In this document: positions 18,362 to 27,951 of the stretch, one piece after another
Layout: every line of letters begins with the position of its first letter
How positions within the stretch are numbered: the stretch's first letter is position 1
Assembly: GCA_902518475.1 (NCBI GenBank)
Contig: CABYGI010000007.1
Location: 1-48,223, forward strand
From: an uncultured Prochlorococcus sp.
Lineage (GTDB): Bacteria; Cyanobacteriota; Cyanobacteriia; PCC-6307; Cyanobiaceae
Direction: 5' to 3'
DNA length: 48,223 nucleotides
Made by a program: the position numbers and the translations under genes
The notes under the pieces: model-generated
Told to the model about the DNA's origin: nothing
The model's input: only the letters and a program-made list of their open reading frames with translations
Database searches by the model: none

Positions 18362-18970
18362 TTGATAAAATCGAAAAATTCTGAAAGAAACATAACTAAT
18401 CATCTTCAACAAGATATAGTCAAAGTATCTGGTAAAACAATTTTTATTAATCCTTTTTTATATTGGCGGAGATTTGATGAAAACACTAATAGATGGCTTA
18501 GAGAACCTGGTCAAATGTCTGACGATCAAATTTCATCAAACAGGAACCGTTTTTATCCAGAAATAGATTGGGCCCATTTAAGTCATGAACAAAAGCTCAT
18601 AAAAGATGCAACTGTTGAGATGTTTTTAAAAACTCTTGAATTGATAAGCACATTTCATCCATATCTTAGTTCTGGACAATTATTAGAAGTGGAGAGAAAA
18701 ATGGCGATTACAAAAAAAATTCCTTTCGAAAAGTGGGTAACAAAATCTTTTGCTAAAAAAGCGAGAGTATTAGAAAATGAAAAAAGAAAATTTCAACGAG
18801 AGAGATTTTTTAGTAGTTGGAGAGAATGGTTTAGTCTTGTAAATACTCAACAAGCCATTTTGCCATTAATCGTCACGATATTTATTTCTTCATTTATTGG
18901 ATGGTCTTTAGGTATATCAAAGAATAGTTGTAATCCTTATTTTGAACAAAATATAGATCAATTGAATTAA
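18362..18970 (+). CDS. Conserved-looking hypothetical protein with one C-terminal membrane segment
   Basis: I do not recognise a family. The start is a TTG at 18362 (MIKSKNSER). The 202-aa product is soluble and Trp/Arg-rich in its first three quarters (ISGNPF-like IFINPFLYWRRFD, EPGQMSDDQISSNRNRFYPEIDW). It then has a basic helix (KKARVLENEKRKFQRERFF) and one strong hydrophobic segment (about 168-187, LPLIVTIFISSFIGWSLGI) before a short tail. It is probably a tail-anchored or single-pass membrane protein with the bulk in the cytoplasm. It sits 80 bp after the Cas4-like gene on the same strand. Confidence 0.7.
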   Translation: MIKSKNSERNITNHLQQDIVKVSGKTIFINPFLYWRRFDENTNRWLREPGQMSDDQISSNRNRFYPEIDWAHLSHEQKLIKDATVEMFLKTLELISTFHPYLSSGQLLEVERKMAITKKIPFEKWVTKSFAKKARVLENEKRKFQRERFFSSWREWFSLVNTQQAILPLIVTIFISSFIGWSLGISKNSCNPYFEQNIDQLN

Positions 18971-19066
18971 TTTATTGTTGAAGTATCTAACTTAATAGAA
19001 TTTTTTAAAAAGTAAATTTTTTATTTAAGATTATTTTAATTAGAATACGTATACTTAAAAAGTTTT

Positions 19067-19210
19067 ATGAGTGAAAATTTGAATTCAAATAATATTGAAA
19101 ATGATGAGTTTAATCTCAATAATGAAGATAGTGATTATAAAGATTTAATCATTAGACTTAAAAAGATAAAGACAACCATTGCTTTATTAAAAAAAACAAT
19201 ATTTAAATAA
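19067..19210 (+). CDS. Small ORF (47 aa) upstream of the PBP gene
   Basis: An ATG at 19067 opens a frame of 47 codons to TAA at 19208. The first half is Asn/Asp/Glu-rich (MSENLNSNNIENDEF) and the second half is a basic amphipathic helix (YKDLIIRLKKIKTTIALLKKTIFK). The sharp acidic-then-basic design and the 10-bp distance to the next gene favour a real coding sequence, perhaps coupled to the PBP gene. No family is recognised. It could also be chance in AT-rich DNA. Confidence 0.5.
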   Translation: MSENLNSNNIENDEFNLNNEDSDYKDLIIRLKKIKTTIALLKKTIFK

Positions 19211-19220
19211 ATCTATATTT

Positions 19221-21011
19221 TTGATAAAAACAAGTCCTAATAAAAAACTTATTTCATTAAAAAGACAACCATTAGTCTTACTTATTTTTTCTTCTGTTTC
19301 CTTTTTATTGATTCTATTTAGGTTAATTTTTTTACAACTTTTAAATTATGAATCTTTTAAGAAAATGTCAGATGAGAATAGGATCAGACTTATTGCTTCA
19401 CAGCCAATAAGGGGAAAAATACTAGATAAAAATGGTTATGTTTTAGCAGATAGTAGAGTTAAATATTCTTTAATAATAAAGCCTCAATCTGTTAATAAAA
19501 GCAATTGGGAAAAACATAAATTAAGTATTTCTAACTTGTTTAATATTGATGGTAATGTAATTCAAAAAAAATACTCTGATGGTTTAAAAAATCAGAAACT
19601 TTCAGTAATTATTCTTGATGATTTAAATGTAGATCAAATAATTAAATTCAAGGAAAATGAAGCTAATTTAATTAGTTTTGAAATAGCTACCAATTTAATA
19701 AGAAATTATCCTTATAAATCCCTTGCTGCCCATGTAATTGGTTATACGCAGCCAATTACTGAATCAGAATACAAATTCTTATCTAAGAAGGGTTATAAAT
19801 TAAATGACTTAATAGGAAGAACTGGAATCGAATATGTTTACGAAGATTTTATTAGAGGTGAATGGGGCGGAGAAATGGTTGAAGTAAATTCATTAGGAAA
19901 ATTTCAAAGATCATTGGGTATAAGACCTTCAGTACAAGGTAGTGATATCCAACTAACAATCGATCTTAATCTGCAGTTAGTTGCTGAGGAAGTTCTTAAA
20001 GATAAAAAAGCTGGAGCGATAATTGTAATGGATCCAAGAGATGGTGCAATAAGAGCAATGGCAAGTAAACCTACGTTCGATTTAAATTTTTTCTCGAAGG
20101 ATTTTAAACCTGAGAAAGAATATAATACACTTTTTAATTCTCCTGAAAAACCTTTATTTAATAGAGCATTAAATGCCTACGATCCAGGAAGCGTTTGGAA
20201 AATTGTAACGGCTTTAGCTGGCTTGGAAAGTGGAAAATTTCCTAGAGAAACAATGTTAGATACGAAACCATGTATCACTTATGGAAGCCAATGTTTCAGG
20301 GAACACAATGATTTAGGTTTTGGGGTAATAGGTTATGAAGATGCTTTAAGAGTTTCGAGTAATACATTTTTTTATCAAGTCGGATATGGTGCAGGAGTTG
20401 ATGAAATTCATAAGGTTTCAAGAAAACTTGGTTTTAATTCTTTATCTGGAATTGAAATTTCTGAACAAGAAAATAAAGGATTTGTAGCAAGTAGTGAGTG
20501 GGCTAAAAAAGGCAGAGGGTGGGGGCAACCAGGAAGAACTCCATGGGTCCCAGAAGATATTGCGAGTATGTCTATTGGCCAATTTGTTGTTCAAGTTACT
20601 CCTATTCAAATAGCTAGAGCTTATTCTGCTATTGCAAATGGAGGTTATTTAGTTACTCCACATTTGACTAAAAAAGATGAAGAAAGTCTTTTAGATAAAA
20701 AACGTATTCCAATTGATATTGACCCTCAAAATATTCAATTGATAAAAAATGGTCTCCGGAAAGTAGTAGAATCTGGCACAGGGGTATCAATTAATTATGG
20801 AGTTTCAAATTTACCTCCAGTGTCAGGTAAAACAGGAACTGCTGAAGATGGTGAAGGTGGCTTAGATCACGCTTGGTTCGTTTGCTTTACACCCTCTGAA
20901 AATAGTGAGTTACTTGTAGTTGCTTTTGCACAGAATACTCCTGGTGGTGGATCTGTTCACGCCCTGCCAATGGCAAGAAAAATTTTAAAAGTTTGGAATG
21001 AGCAAAAATGA
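19221..21011 (+). CDS. mrdA: Class B penicillin-binding protein (PBP2-like transpeptidase)
   Basis: This is a periplasmic DD-transpeptidase that cross-links peptidoglycan, probably in cell elongation. A short cytoplasmic start and one signal-anchor (about 18-40) precede the dimerisation domain with SQPIRGKILDKNG and the LIGRTGIEYVYEDFIRG linker typical of PBP2 (MrdA). The transpeptidase domain has SVWK (active Ser about 324), SSN (about 380) and KTG (about 536). The length of 596 aa fits. The start is TTG at 19221. FtsI is the main alternative label; the RTGIEYVYED block points to MrdA. Confidence 0.88.
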   Translation: MIKTSPNKKLISLKRQPLVLLIFSSVSFLLILFRLIFLQLLNYESFKKMSDENRIRLIASQPIRGKILDKNGYVLADSRVKYSLIIKPQSVNKSNWEKHKLSISNLFNIDGNVIQKKYSDGLKNQKLSVIILDDLNVDQIIKFKENEANLISFEIATNLIRNYPYKSLAAHVIGYTQPITESEYKFLSKKGYKLNDLIGRTGIEYVYEDFIRGEWGGEMVEVNSLGKFQRSLGIRPSVQGSDIQLTIDLNLQLVAEEVLKDKKAGAIIVMDPRDGAIRAMASKPTFDLNFFSKDFKPEKEYNTLFNSPEKPLFNRALNAYDPGSVWKIVTALAGLESGKFPRETMLDTKPCITYGSQCFREHNDLGFGVIGYEDALRVSSNTFFYQVGYGAGVDEIHKVSRKLGFNSLSGIEISEQENKGFVASSEWAKKGRGWGQPGRTPWVPEDIASMSIGQFVVQVTPIQIARAYSAIANGGYLVTPHLTKKDEESLLDKKRIPIDIDPQNIQLIKNGLRKVVESGTGVSINYGVSNLPPVSGKTGTAEDGEGGLDHAWFVCFTPSENSELLVVAFAQNTPGGGSVHALPMARKILKVWNEQK

Positions 21012-21035
21012 GATCAATTTTTAGCTATTAAAAGT

Positions 21036-21560
21036 TTATGTTTTTAATTTTTTCATTTGTAAAAGTCTTTGAATAATATCTTCAATAGTTTTTGTATCTA
21101 TAGGTTTACTATATGACGATAAAAGTTGTCTTCCTAATACTTGACTTCCTAAATGCACTAATTGAATTCGTAATGAGGTCAGTAGTTCTAACCCTATGCC
21201 ACCAGAAAATGTTGCAATTGCAATCGGTTGGCCATTAAATAAATTCCTAAAGTCATCTCCCGAAATAGAAAGCCATGCTATGAAGTTGGAGAGAATGGGA
21301 GGTATAGATCCATTATATTCAGGCGCACAAATCACCCACCTTTCAATCTTGAAAAGCTTTTTTTTTAATTCTTCTATTTCATTTGGAATATTTTCTTTGC
21401 TGTGAATTCTTGGATTAAATAATGGAATATCAAAAGTAGTAAGATCTAAAATTTCAGAACTTATTTTCAGTTTATTACTTTTTTCAAGAAATTTTTCAGA
21501 AAGTTCTAGATTTTTACCACAACTAGCCGTAATGATTATTAGATCTTTTGTTTTAGTCAT
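21036..21560 (-). CDS. NADPH-dependent FMN reductase-like flavoprotein
   Basis: This 174-aa flavodoxin-fold protein has an N-terminal strand and loop, then the flavin-contact motif CAPEYNGSIPPILSNFIAWLS, as in NADPH-dependent FMN reductases and related quinone/azo/chromate reductases. The GGIGLELLTSLR helix fits the second part of the fold. Such enzymes pass electrons from NAD(P)H to FMN or quinones. It follows flv1 by 17 bp on the same strand and is the third gene of the flavodiiron operon. The exact substrate is unknown. Confidence 0.85.
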   Translation of the reverse strand: MTKTKDLIIITASCGKNLELSEKFLEKSNKLKISSEILDLTTFDIPLFNPRIHSKENIPNEIEELKKKLFKIERWVICAPEYNGSIPPILSNFIAWLSISGDDFRNLFNGQPIAIATFSGGIGLELLTSLRIQLVHLGSQVLGRQLLSSYSKPIDTKTIEDIIQRLLQMKKLKT

Positions 21561-21577
21561 AAATTAGATAAATAAAT

Positions 21578-23380
21578 TTAATAGTTAGCACCTGTTTTGC
21601 GGTGATGAACTGCCGTTAGACTATCGGATTTTAGTATATTACCGTGTAGTACTTCGGCGTAAATTACCCAATGATCTCCACATTCCATTCTCTCTTTTAC
21701 AGAAGCATCTAACCATGCGAGCGCTTCAGGAATGATTATCTGTTCATTAGGAGTTAATTCAATATTTATTCCTTCAAATCTATTTTCTCCAGGTGCAAAG
21801 GGCTTTGTGAATCTTTTCAAAGGTTCTTTAAAATCTTTTTCACTAAGAATATTTAACGCGAACGAATCTCCTATTTGCAGAAGAGACTCTACCGATCTAT
21901 CTTTTGCTACTGCAATACTTAACCCAGGCGGAGAAAAACTTGCTTGACTAACCCAAGATGCAAGCATGGCTCCTTTGATATTATTCTCATCTTTGCCTTT
22001 AGAGGCTGTCAGGACACAAAGTGAACCAATTACTCTTCCAAGAGCTTGCAGCTTTGGATCCGTTTTGCTTGTAATCATTCCAGTATCTGATTTTCTGGGT
22101 TTTTTCTTTGCTTTTTTTATAATTTTTCTTCCAAAGTGAGTTCCTATTTCTTCTAACTCTTTAATCTTTGGTTTATTTGGACTAAATTTAATCCTAATAG
22201 GGTCAAAACTAAACTTAAAACCACCGTCTTTTAATTTTGTTTCAAGTAAATCTATAGCTTCGCCGCTCCAGCCAAAACTGCCAAAAATTCCTACTGGCTT
22301 ATCTCTATTGCCCTCTGCTAACAATGTTCCTAGTGCACTAACTATTGGAGTTGGGGCGTGACCACCCAATGTGGGAGAGCCTATTAAATATCCATCAGCA
22401 TTTTGGATGGATTTTACAAGTACATCATTAGGTGTAAATTCACAATTAATACTTTCAACTTCTACAGAGGTTCTATTTATCCCTTTTGCCAATGCATCGC
22501 CTATTGAGGCTGTGTTTCCATATGCACTGGCATATATCAGGGCGATCTTATGATTATTTGTTGAGAGATTATCTCCCCATCTAATATAGTCATTTAAAAA
22601 GCTTTTTAAGCTATATTCGATCGCGGGACCATGTAATGGTGCAATAGTTTTAATGTCATAATCGGCAATTTTTTCAGTTATTGATACTACTTGATTAGAC
22701 ATTGGTGCCATCAAGCAATCATAAAAATGTTTCCTATCAATTTCTGTACTAACTCGATTTGTTTCGGACCAATATTTTGATGCAATATGTGCAGAGAAAA
22801 TTTTTTCACTAAGAAGTATTTCTTGATTACGTTCATAAATTATCAGGCCACCAGGCCAACGTGCTGTTGGAATAGGAATTAACTCTAGTGAAATGTTATC
22901 TAATTCTAAATTAAGTTCTTTTTTAATTATTTTTATTTCAGGTAATTGAATTTCAATGAAGTTTTCTAAGGTAGGATTTCTTTGATTCCAAAGTTCGCTA
23001 ATAAGTTTATAACCTGGATTAGAGCAAGTAATAGTTGTGTTTTGAAATTGGGTGCTTATACTCTTTATAGTTTCAATAATTTGGGGATTAATATGCCCAG
23101 AAATGAAGTTGATTTTACCTAAATTAAATTGATCGCAAAACCTAGAAATTACTTTATTAAACGAATCTAAATATTGCTTCTCAGGAGGATGAATAATAAA
23201 AAGTTCCTCATGACTTCTAATGAAAAAAGTATTAAATGAGGTTCCTTTTTCAAGGTTAAATTCAAGTTCAAATCTTTCTTTATTTTGGTCTAAGAATCTT
23301 ACACAAGAAAAATTTTCAGTAATTTCAAATTCTGATAAATTTTCATTTTCTGCAAGTAAGCCTATATTAATATCTGACAT
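21578..23380 (-). CDS. flv1: Flavodiiron protein, Flv1-like subunit with degenerate diiron site
   Basis: Cyanobacterial Flv1/Flv3 reduce O2 to water downstream of photosystem I, protecting it under changing light. This 600-aa protein has the three cyanobacterial domains: beta-lactamase-like (about 20-260), flavodoxin (about 275-415, IALIYASAYGNTASIGDALA) and flavin reductase-like (about 435-600). The metal ligands are mostly lost. The HxExDH motif reads GHINPQ, the next His site reads TARWPGG and the Asp site reads SEKIFSAH, while the His of LHGPAI remains. This pattern is that of Flv1/Flv2 rather than Flv3. It lies 16 bp after flv3, consistent with a heteromer. Confidence 0.9.
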   Translation of the reverse strand: MSDINIGLLAENENLSEFEITENFSCVRFLDQNKERFELEFNLEKGTSFNTFFIRSHEELFIIHPPEKQYLDSFNKVISRFCDQFNLGKINFISGHINPQIIETIKSISTQFQNTTITCSNPGYKLISELWNQRNPTLENFIEIQLPEIKIIKKELNLELDNISLELIPIPTARWPGGLIIYERNQEILLSEKIFSAHIASKYWSETNRVSTEIDRKHFYDCLMAPMSNQVVSITEKIADYDIKTIAPLHGPAIEYSLKSFLNDYIRWGDNLSTNNHKIALIYASAYGNTASIGDALAKGINRTSVEVESINCEFTPNDVLVKSIQNADGYLIGSPTLGGHAPTPIVSALGTLLAEGNRDKPVGIFGSFGWSGEAIDLLETKLKDGGFKFSFDPIRIKFSPNKPKIKELEEIGTHFGRKIIKKAKKKPRKSDTGMITSKTDPKLQALGRVIGSLCVLTASKGKDENNIKGAMLASWVSQASFSPPGLSIAVAKDRSVESLLQIGDSFALNILSEKDFKEPLKRFTKPFAPGENRFEGINIELTPNEQIIIPEALAWLDASVKERMECGDHWVIYAEVLHGNILKSDSLTAVHHRKTGANY

Positions 23381-23396
23381 TTCAAAGACTTATTTT

Positions 23397-25172
23397 CTAA
23401 TAGTGATTAGCAACTTTTCTGTGATGAACTGCTGTCTTGCATGATAAGTCAGAAACATTACCATTTTCAACAATTCCATAAATTATCCAATGGTCTGGAG
23501 TCTCTAGCCTGGAACTAACTTTACAATCTAAAAAAGCGAGTGAATCTGAAAGAACAGGTCCTCCTTCAGCGATGTTGCTAATTACATCTACATCTGCAAA
23601 TCTATCAGCTCCAGGGGCAAATCTTTTTAAAAAATGTCTGAACATTTTTTGATAGTTATCTTCTCTCAGAATATTCACAACAAAACCTTTCCCAACTTGC
23701 ATATATGATTCAATAGCCCTATCTTTTGCTACTGCAACTGTAATACCTGGTGGAGAAAAGCTTGCTTGACTAACCCAACTTGCGACCATTGCACTTTGTC
23801 TAAATGTAGAACCTTCGCCTTGGCTCGCTGTAACAACATATAATCCACCACTTAATCTCCCTAACGCTTTATCTAAATTTGAATCAAGGCTTTTCATAGA
23901 AGCAATATTCTTCTTTTTATTGATCAATTGACCCAAGTCAGTTCCAGCTTCTTCGAATTGTTGATAAATAATGGGATCTGGAATATTTTTGACTCTTAAG
24001 GGAGAGAAAGCTTCTTTTTGACCAAGTTCTCTTAATTTATTTGCTAAAGAATCTATAGGTTCGTCATTTCCACCAAAGGCATCATAAACTGCAGTAAATT
24101 GTTTTGGTTTTAGTGCTGCAAATAAAGTACCGAGAGATTCTTTTAATTCATTATCTGAGTCTACTGGCCATGTGGGAATGACTACTGCTTTTGATTCGGA
24201 AATTAAACTTGTTAATTCTTGCGGATCAGAAGATCTTAAATCAATTAACTGAACCTGAGCATCTGCTTTGCTTATTCCATGAGATATCGCTTGACTTAGT
24301 CGATCACAATAACCATAGTCGCTTATGTAGCAGACTGACACAAAATCATTGCCTTTGCTTTTATTACTACTCCATTCTAGATATTTTCCTTTCCATAAAT
24401 TGACCTGATTATGGAGCAAAGGCCCATGACCAACAGCTATTGTTTTTAATTCCGGTAGCTTATCTATTCTTTTAATTGCTTGAATAACGCTTCTAGCGTT
24501 TGGACCCATAAGGCAATCGTAATAAAAACGGAAATCATCGTATATTTCTTTTTGGTCAGTGTCAAAAAATTCGTCAGAACAATAATGGAGCCCAAAGGCA
24601 TCGCAAGTATAGAGAACATTTGTACTGTGATCGTATGAAAATATGGTATCTGGCCAATGTAAATTTGGTGCACTTATAAATTCAATGTTGTGTTCTAAAC
24701 CACTATTAGGATTAGTTCCGAGATTTAAAAACTCTCCACTCTTAACCTCTAGACGTTTAAAGGGAATATGTATTTGGTCTTCAATAAATTTAAGTGCTAA
24801 TTTTGATCCAACTACTGTGATATTTTGGTTTAATTCTAAAAGATTACCTATTAAACCAGAATGATCAGGTTCTGTATGGCTAGTAATTAGATAATCAACA
24901 TCTTGCGGATCTACCTTTTTCAGTAATTCTTCAAACCATAATTCTTCGAACTTTGCGTGACTAGTATCAATAATTGCTAGTTTCTCGCCTTTAATAATAA
25001 AACTATTGTAAGTAGTTCCATTTCTTAAACCAAATTCAATATCAAATCTACTGCGATCCCAATCCAAAGATCTTATGGCACAAGAATCATCAGCAAAGTT
25101 TTGAGATTGAACCGTTAACTTGTTATTAGTTTGTGCCAATTTAGAATTACTTGTTTGGGCAGAGGCTATCAT
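23397..25172 (-). CDS. flv3: Flavodiiron protein, Flv3-like subunit with intact diiron site
   Basis: This 591-aa flavodiiron protein has the same three domains as its neighbour but keeps the canonical diiron ligands: HTEPDH, NLHWPDT, CDAFG and GHGPLL. It is therefore the Flv3-type subunit. The flavodoxin domain begins at VSVCYISDYGYCDRLSQAI, and the C-terminal flavin reductase-like domain contains ASWVSQASFSPPGITVAVAKDRA. It is the first gene of the flv3-flv1-FMN reductase group and is divergent from alaS across a 118-bp gap. Flv3 rather than Flv4 is inferred from pairing with a Flv1-like partner and from organism type. Confidence 0.92.
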   Translation of the reverse strand: MIASAQTSNSKLAQTNNKLTVQSQNFADDSCAIRSLDWDRSRFDIEFGLRNGTTYNSFIIKGEKLAIIDTSHAKFEELWFEELLKKVDPQDVDYLITSHTEPDHSGLIGNLLELNQNITVVGSKLALKFIEDQIHIPFKRLEVKSGEFLNLGTNPNSGLEHNIEFISAPNLHWPDTIFSYDHSTNVLYTCDAFGLHYCSDEFFDTDQKEIYDDFRFYYDCLMGPNARSVIQAIKRIDKLPELKTIAVGHGPLLHNQVNLWKGKYLEWSSNKSKGNDFVSVCYISDYGYCDRLSQAISHGISKADAQVQLIDLRSSDPQELTSLISESKAVVIPTWPVDSDNELKESLGTLFAALKPKQFTAVYDAFGGNDEPIDSLANKLRELGQKEAFSPLRVKNIPDPIIYQQFEEAGTDLGQLINKKKNIASMKSLDSNLDKALGRLSGGLYVVTASQGEGSTFRQSAMVASWVSQASFSPPGITVAVAKDRAIESYMQVGKGFVVNILREDNYQKMFRHFLKRFAPGADRFADVDVISNIAEGGPVLSDSLAFLDCKVSSRLETPDHWIIYGIVENGNVSDLSCKTAVHHRKVANHY

Positions 25173-25290
25173 AGAATAATTAGCTTTATAAATTAACTTT
25201 AGTTATATAGAATATAAATCCGCGTGATTATTTTTGCGAAATAACCGAAATTACGCTTTCTTTAATTTTTAATCTTCTTATTCTTGATAA

Positions 25291-27951
25291 ATGACATCTC
25301 AATTAATTAAAAAAATAGTTACTGGAGATGAGATAAGAAATGCTTTTTTAAAATTTTACAGTGAAAAATTACATAAAATCATTCCAAGTGCATCTTTGAT
25401 TCCAGATGACCCTACGGTTATGCTCACAATTGCTGGAATGCTCCCATTTAAACCAGTTTTTTTAGGTTTAAAAGAAAGACCATCAAAAAGGGCTACATCT
25501 AGTCAAAAGTGCATCAGAACAAACGATATAGAAAATGTTGGAGTTACTGCTAGACATCATACTTTTTTTGAAATGCTTGGTAATTTTTCTTTTGGAGATT
25601 ATTTTAAACGAGAGGCTATTCAATGGGCTTGGGAATTAGTTACTAATATTTATCAACTTTCTGTTGAAAATATAATTGTGAGTGTTTTTCACGAAGACGA
25701 AGAGTCTGCAAAAATTTGGAGAGATGAAATTGGTATTCATCCAGATAGGATAGTGAAACTAGGTGAGGAAGATAATTTTTGGTCATCTGGCAAAACAGGT
25801 CCATGTGGACCTTGTTCAGAACTTTATTATGATTTTCATCCTGAAAAGGGTCTGCAGAATATTGATTTAGAAGATGGAGATCGTTTTATTGAATTTTATA
25901 ATCTTGTTTTTATGCAATATAATCGTGATCCTAATGGAAAATTGACAGATTTAAAATTTAAAAATATTGATACAGGAATGGGACTTGAAAGGATGGCTCA
26001 AATACTGCAAAAAAAACAAAATAATTATGAGACAGATTTAATTTTTCCTATCATTCAAAAAATTTGTGAGATTGCAAATATTGATTATTTTTCTTCAGAT
26101 GATAAAAACAAAATTTCTTTAAAAATCATTGGTGATCATACAAGAGCTGTTATTCATTTAATTTCTGATGGAGTAGCAGCAAGTAATCTTGGCAGGGGAT
26201 ATATATTAAGAAGGCTTATTAGAAGAATGGTCAGACATGGAAGATTATTAGGTATAACAAATGAATTTTTACCTCATATTGCTACTGTCGGGATCAATTT
26301 AATGCAAAATAATTATCCTGATTTAAAAAATAATAATGATTTAATTTTGAATGAGATAAAAATTGAAGAAATAAGATTTAGGGAAACTCTTGAAAGAGGA
26401 GAGAAATTGTTAGATGAGTTAATTTCTTCAGGGAAGAAATTAATTTCTGGTTTTAAAGCTTTTGAACTTTATGATACTTATGGATTTCCTCTAGAACTGA
26501 CTGTAGAAATTGCAGAAGAAAATAGTATCAGTGTAGATGTAAAGGGTTTTGAAGAAGAAATGAATGCACAAAAAGAGAGAGCTAAAGCTGCTTCAAGTAA
26601 TATTGATTTGACATTAGAGGGATCATTAGAACGAGAAATAGATCTTTTTAAAAAAACTGTTTTTAATGGTTACAATTCACTCCTTTCGGAAGCTGAAATA
26701 AAGGGCATATTCTTGGATTCAACATTAGTTAAGCAAGCAAGTGAGGGGCAGAAAGTTTTAATTGTTCTTGACCAGACAACTTTTTATGGAGAATCTGGCG
26801 GGCAAGTCGGTGATATTGGAACGATATTTTCGAAAGATGTAGAGGTCTTGGTTAATAATGTTATGCGAAAGAAAAATGTTTTTTTACATTACGGAACGAT
26901 CAAAAAAGGAATATTAACTATTGGACAAAAAGTTAAGACTAATGTTAACTCTTCTAATAGAGCTAAGGCTGCTTCAAATCATACAGCTACTCATTTATTA
27001 CAATCTGCGCTTAAATCAGTTGTTAACGAAAGTGTCGGACAAAAAGGTTCATTAGTAGCCTTTAATAAATTACGATTTGACTTTAATTCCTCTAATCCTA
27101 TTTCTAAAGATCAAATTTCTAAGATTGAGACTTTAGTAAACTCTTGGATTATGGAAAATCATGCCCTAGAAATAAAAAATATGTCTAAGAGTGAGGCTCT
27201 TGAAAAGGGCGCAGTCGCCATGTTTGGAGAAAAATATGATGATGAAGTGCGCGTTGTTAATGTACCAGGAGTTTCAATGGAACTTTGTGGTGGCACACAT
27301 GTTAAAAATACATCCGAATTAGGTTCTTTCAAAATAATTAGTGAGGAAGGAATTTCAGCCGGAGTAAGAAGGATCGAAGCATTATCAGGTCAATCAGCAT
27401 TAGATTATTTCAGTGATAGAAATGCTTTAGTAAATCAACTAAGTGATTTGTTAAAAGCAAATCCTAATCAACTTTTTGAAAGGGTTAATAATTTGCAAGC
27501 AGAGGTTATTAATAAAAATAAAGAGATACAAAAAATGAAAGATGAAATTGCATATTTTAAATACTCTTCTATAAAATCATCCGCGGAAATAGTAAATTCT
27601 TTTTCAATTTTAGTAAATAAGATTGATGGCTTAGATGGGAATTCTTTGCAATCTGCAGCACTTAATTTAACTTCTCATTTGGGAAATAAAGCAATAGTGA
27701 TTCTTGGGGGAATACCAAATCCAGAAAATAGAAAGTTGTTATTTGCAGTTTCTTTAGGTGATGATGCAGTAAAAATAGGATTGCATGCAGGTAAATTAAT
27801 TAATGAGATTGCAAGAATTTGTTCGGGAGGTGGAGGAGGAAAACCCAACTTTGCTCAAGCAGGTGCTAAAGATATTGATAAGTTAAGCGATGCTTTAGAT
27901 TATGCTAAAAATTATTTGCAAAAAACATTAGATTGTCATTCTGATAAATAA
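25291..27951 (+). CDS. alaS: Alanyl-tRNA synthetase
   Basis: AlaRS charges tRNA-Ala. The class II catalytic core starts with [15 protein letters not shown] and contains [23 protein letters not shown] split motifs and GMGLERMA motif 3. The editing domain has the zinc ligands NHTATHLL and CGGTH. The C-terminal C-Ala domain ends with the Gly-rich [14 protein letters not shown]. The length of 886 aa is normal. The last 16 bp overlap the convergent speA. Confidence 0.97.
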   Translation: MTSQLIKKIVTGDEIRNAFLKFYSEKLHKIIPSASLIPDDPTVMLTIAGMLPFKPVFLGLKERPSKRATSSQKCIRTNDIENVGVTARHHTFFEMLGNFSFGDYFKREAIQWAWELVTNIYQLSVENIIVSVFHEDEESAKIWRDEIGIHPDRIVKLGEEDNFWSSGKTGPCGPCSELYYDFHPEKGLQNIDLEDGDRFIEFYNLVFMQYNRDPNGKLTDLKFKNIDTGMGLERMAQILQKKQNNYETDLIFPIIQKICEIANIDYFSSDDKNKISLKIIGDHTRAVIHLISDGVAASNLGRGYILRRLIRRMVRHGRLLGITNEFLPHIATVGINLMQNNYPDLKNNNDLILNEIKIEEIRFRETLERGEKLLDELISSGKKLISGFKAFELYDTYGFPLELTVEIAEENSISVDVKGFEEEMNAQKERAKAASSNIDLTLEGSLEREIDLFKKTVFNGYNSLLSEAEIKGIFLDSTLVKQASEGQKVLIVLDQTTFYGESGGQVGDIGTIFSKDVEVLVNNVMRKKNVFLHYGTIKKGILTIGQKVKTNVNSSNRAKAASNHTATHLLQSALKSVVNESVGQKGSLVAFNKLRFDFNSSNPISKDQISKIETLVNSWIMENHALEIKNMSKSEALEKGAVAMFGEKYDDEVRVVNVPGVSMELCGGTHVKNTSELGSFKIISEEGISAGVRRIEALSGQSALDYFSDRNALVNQLSDLLKANPNQLFERVNNLQAEVINKNKEIQKMKDEIAYFKYSSIKSSAEIVNSFSILVNKIDGLDGNSLQSAALNLTSHLGNKAIVILGGIPNPENRKLLFAVSLGDDAVKIGLHAGKLINEIARICSGGGGGKPNFAQAGAKDIDKLSDALDYAKNYLQKTLDCHSDK

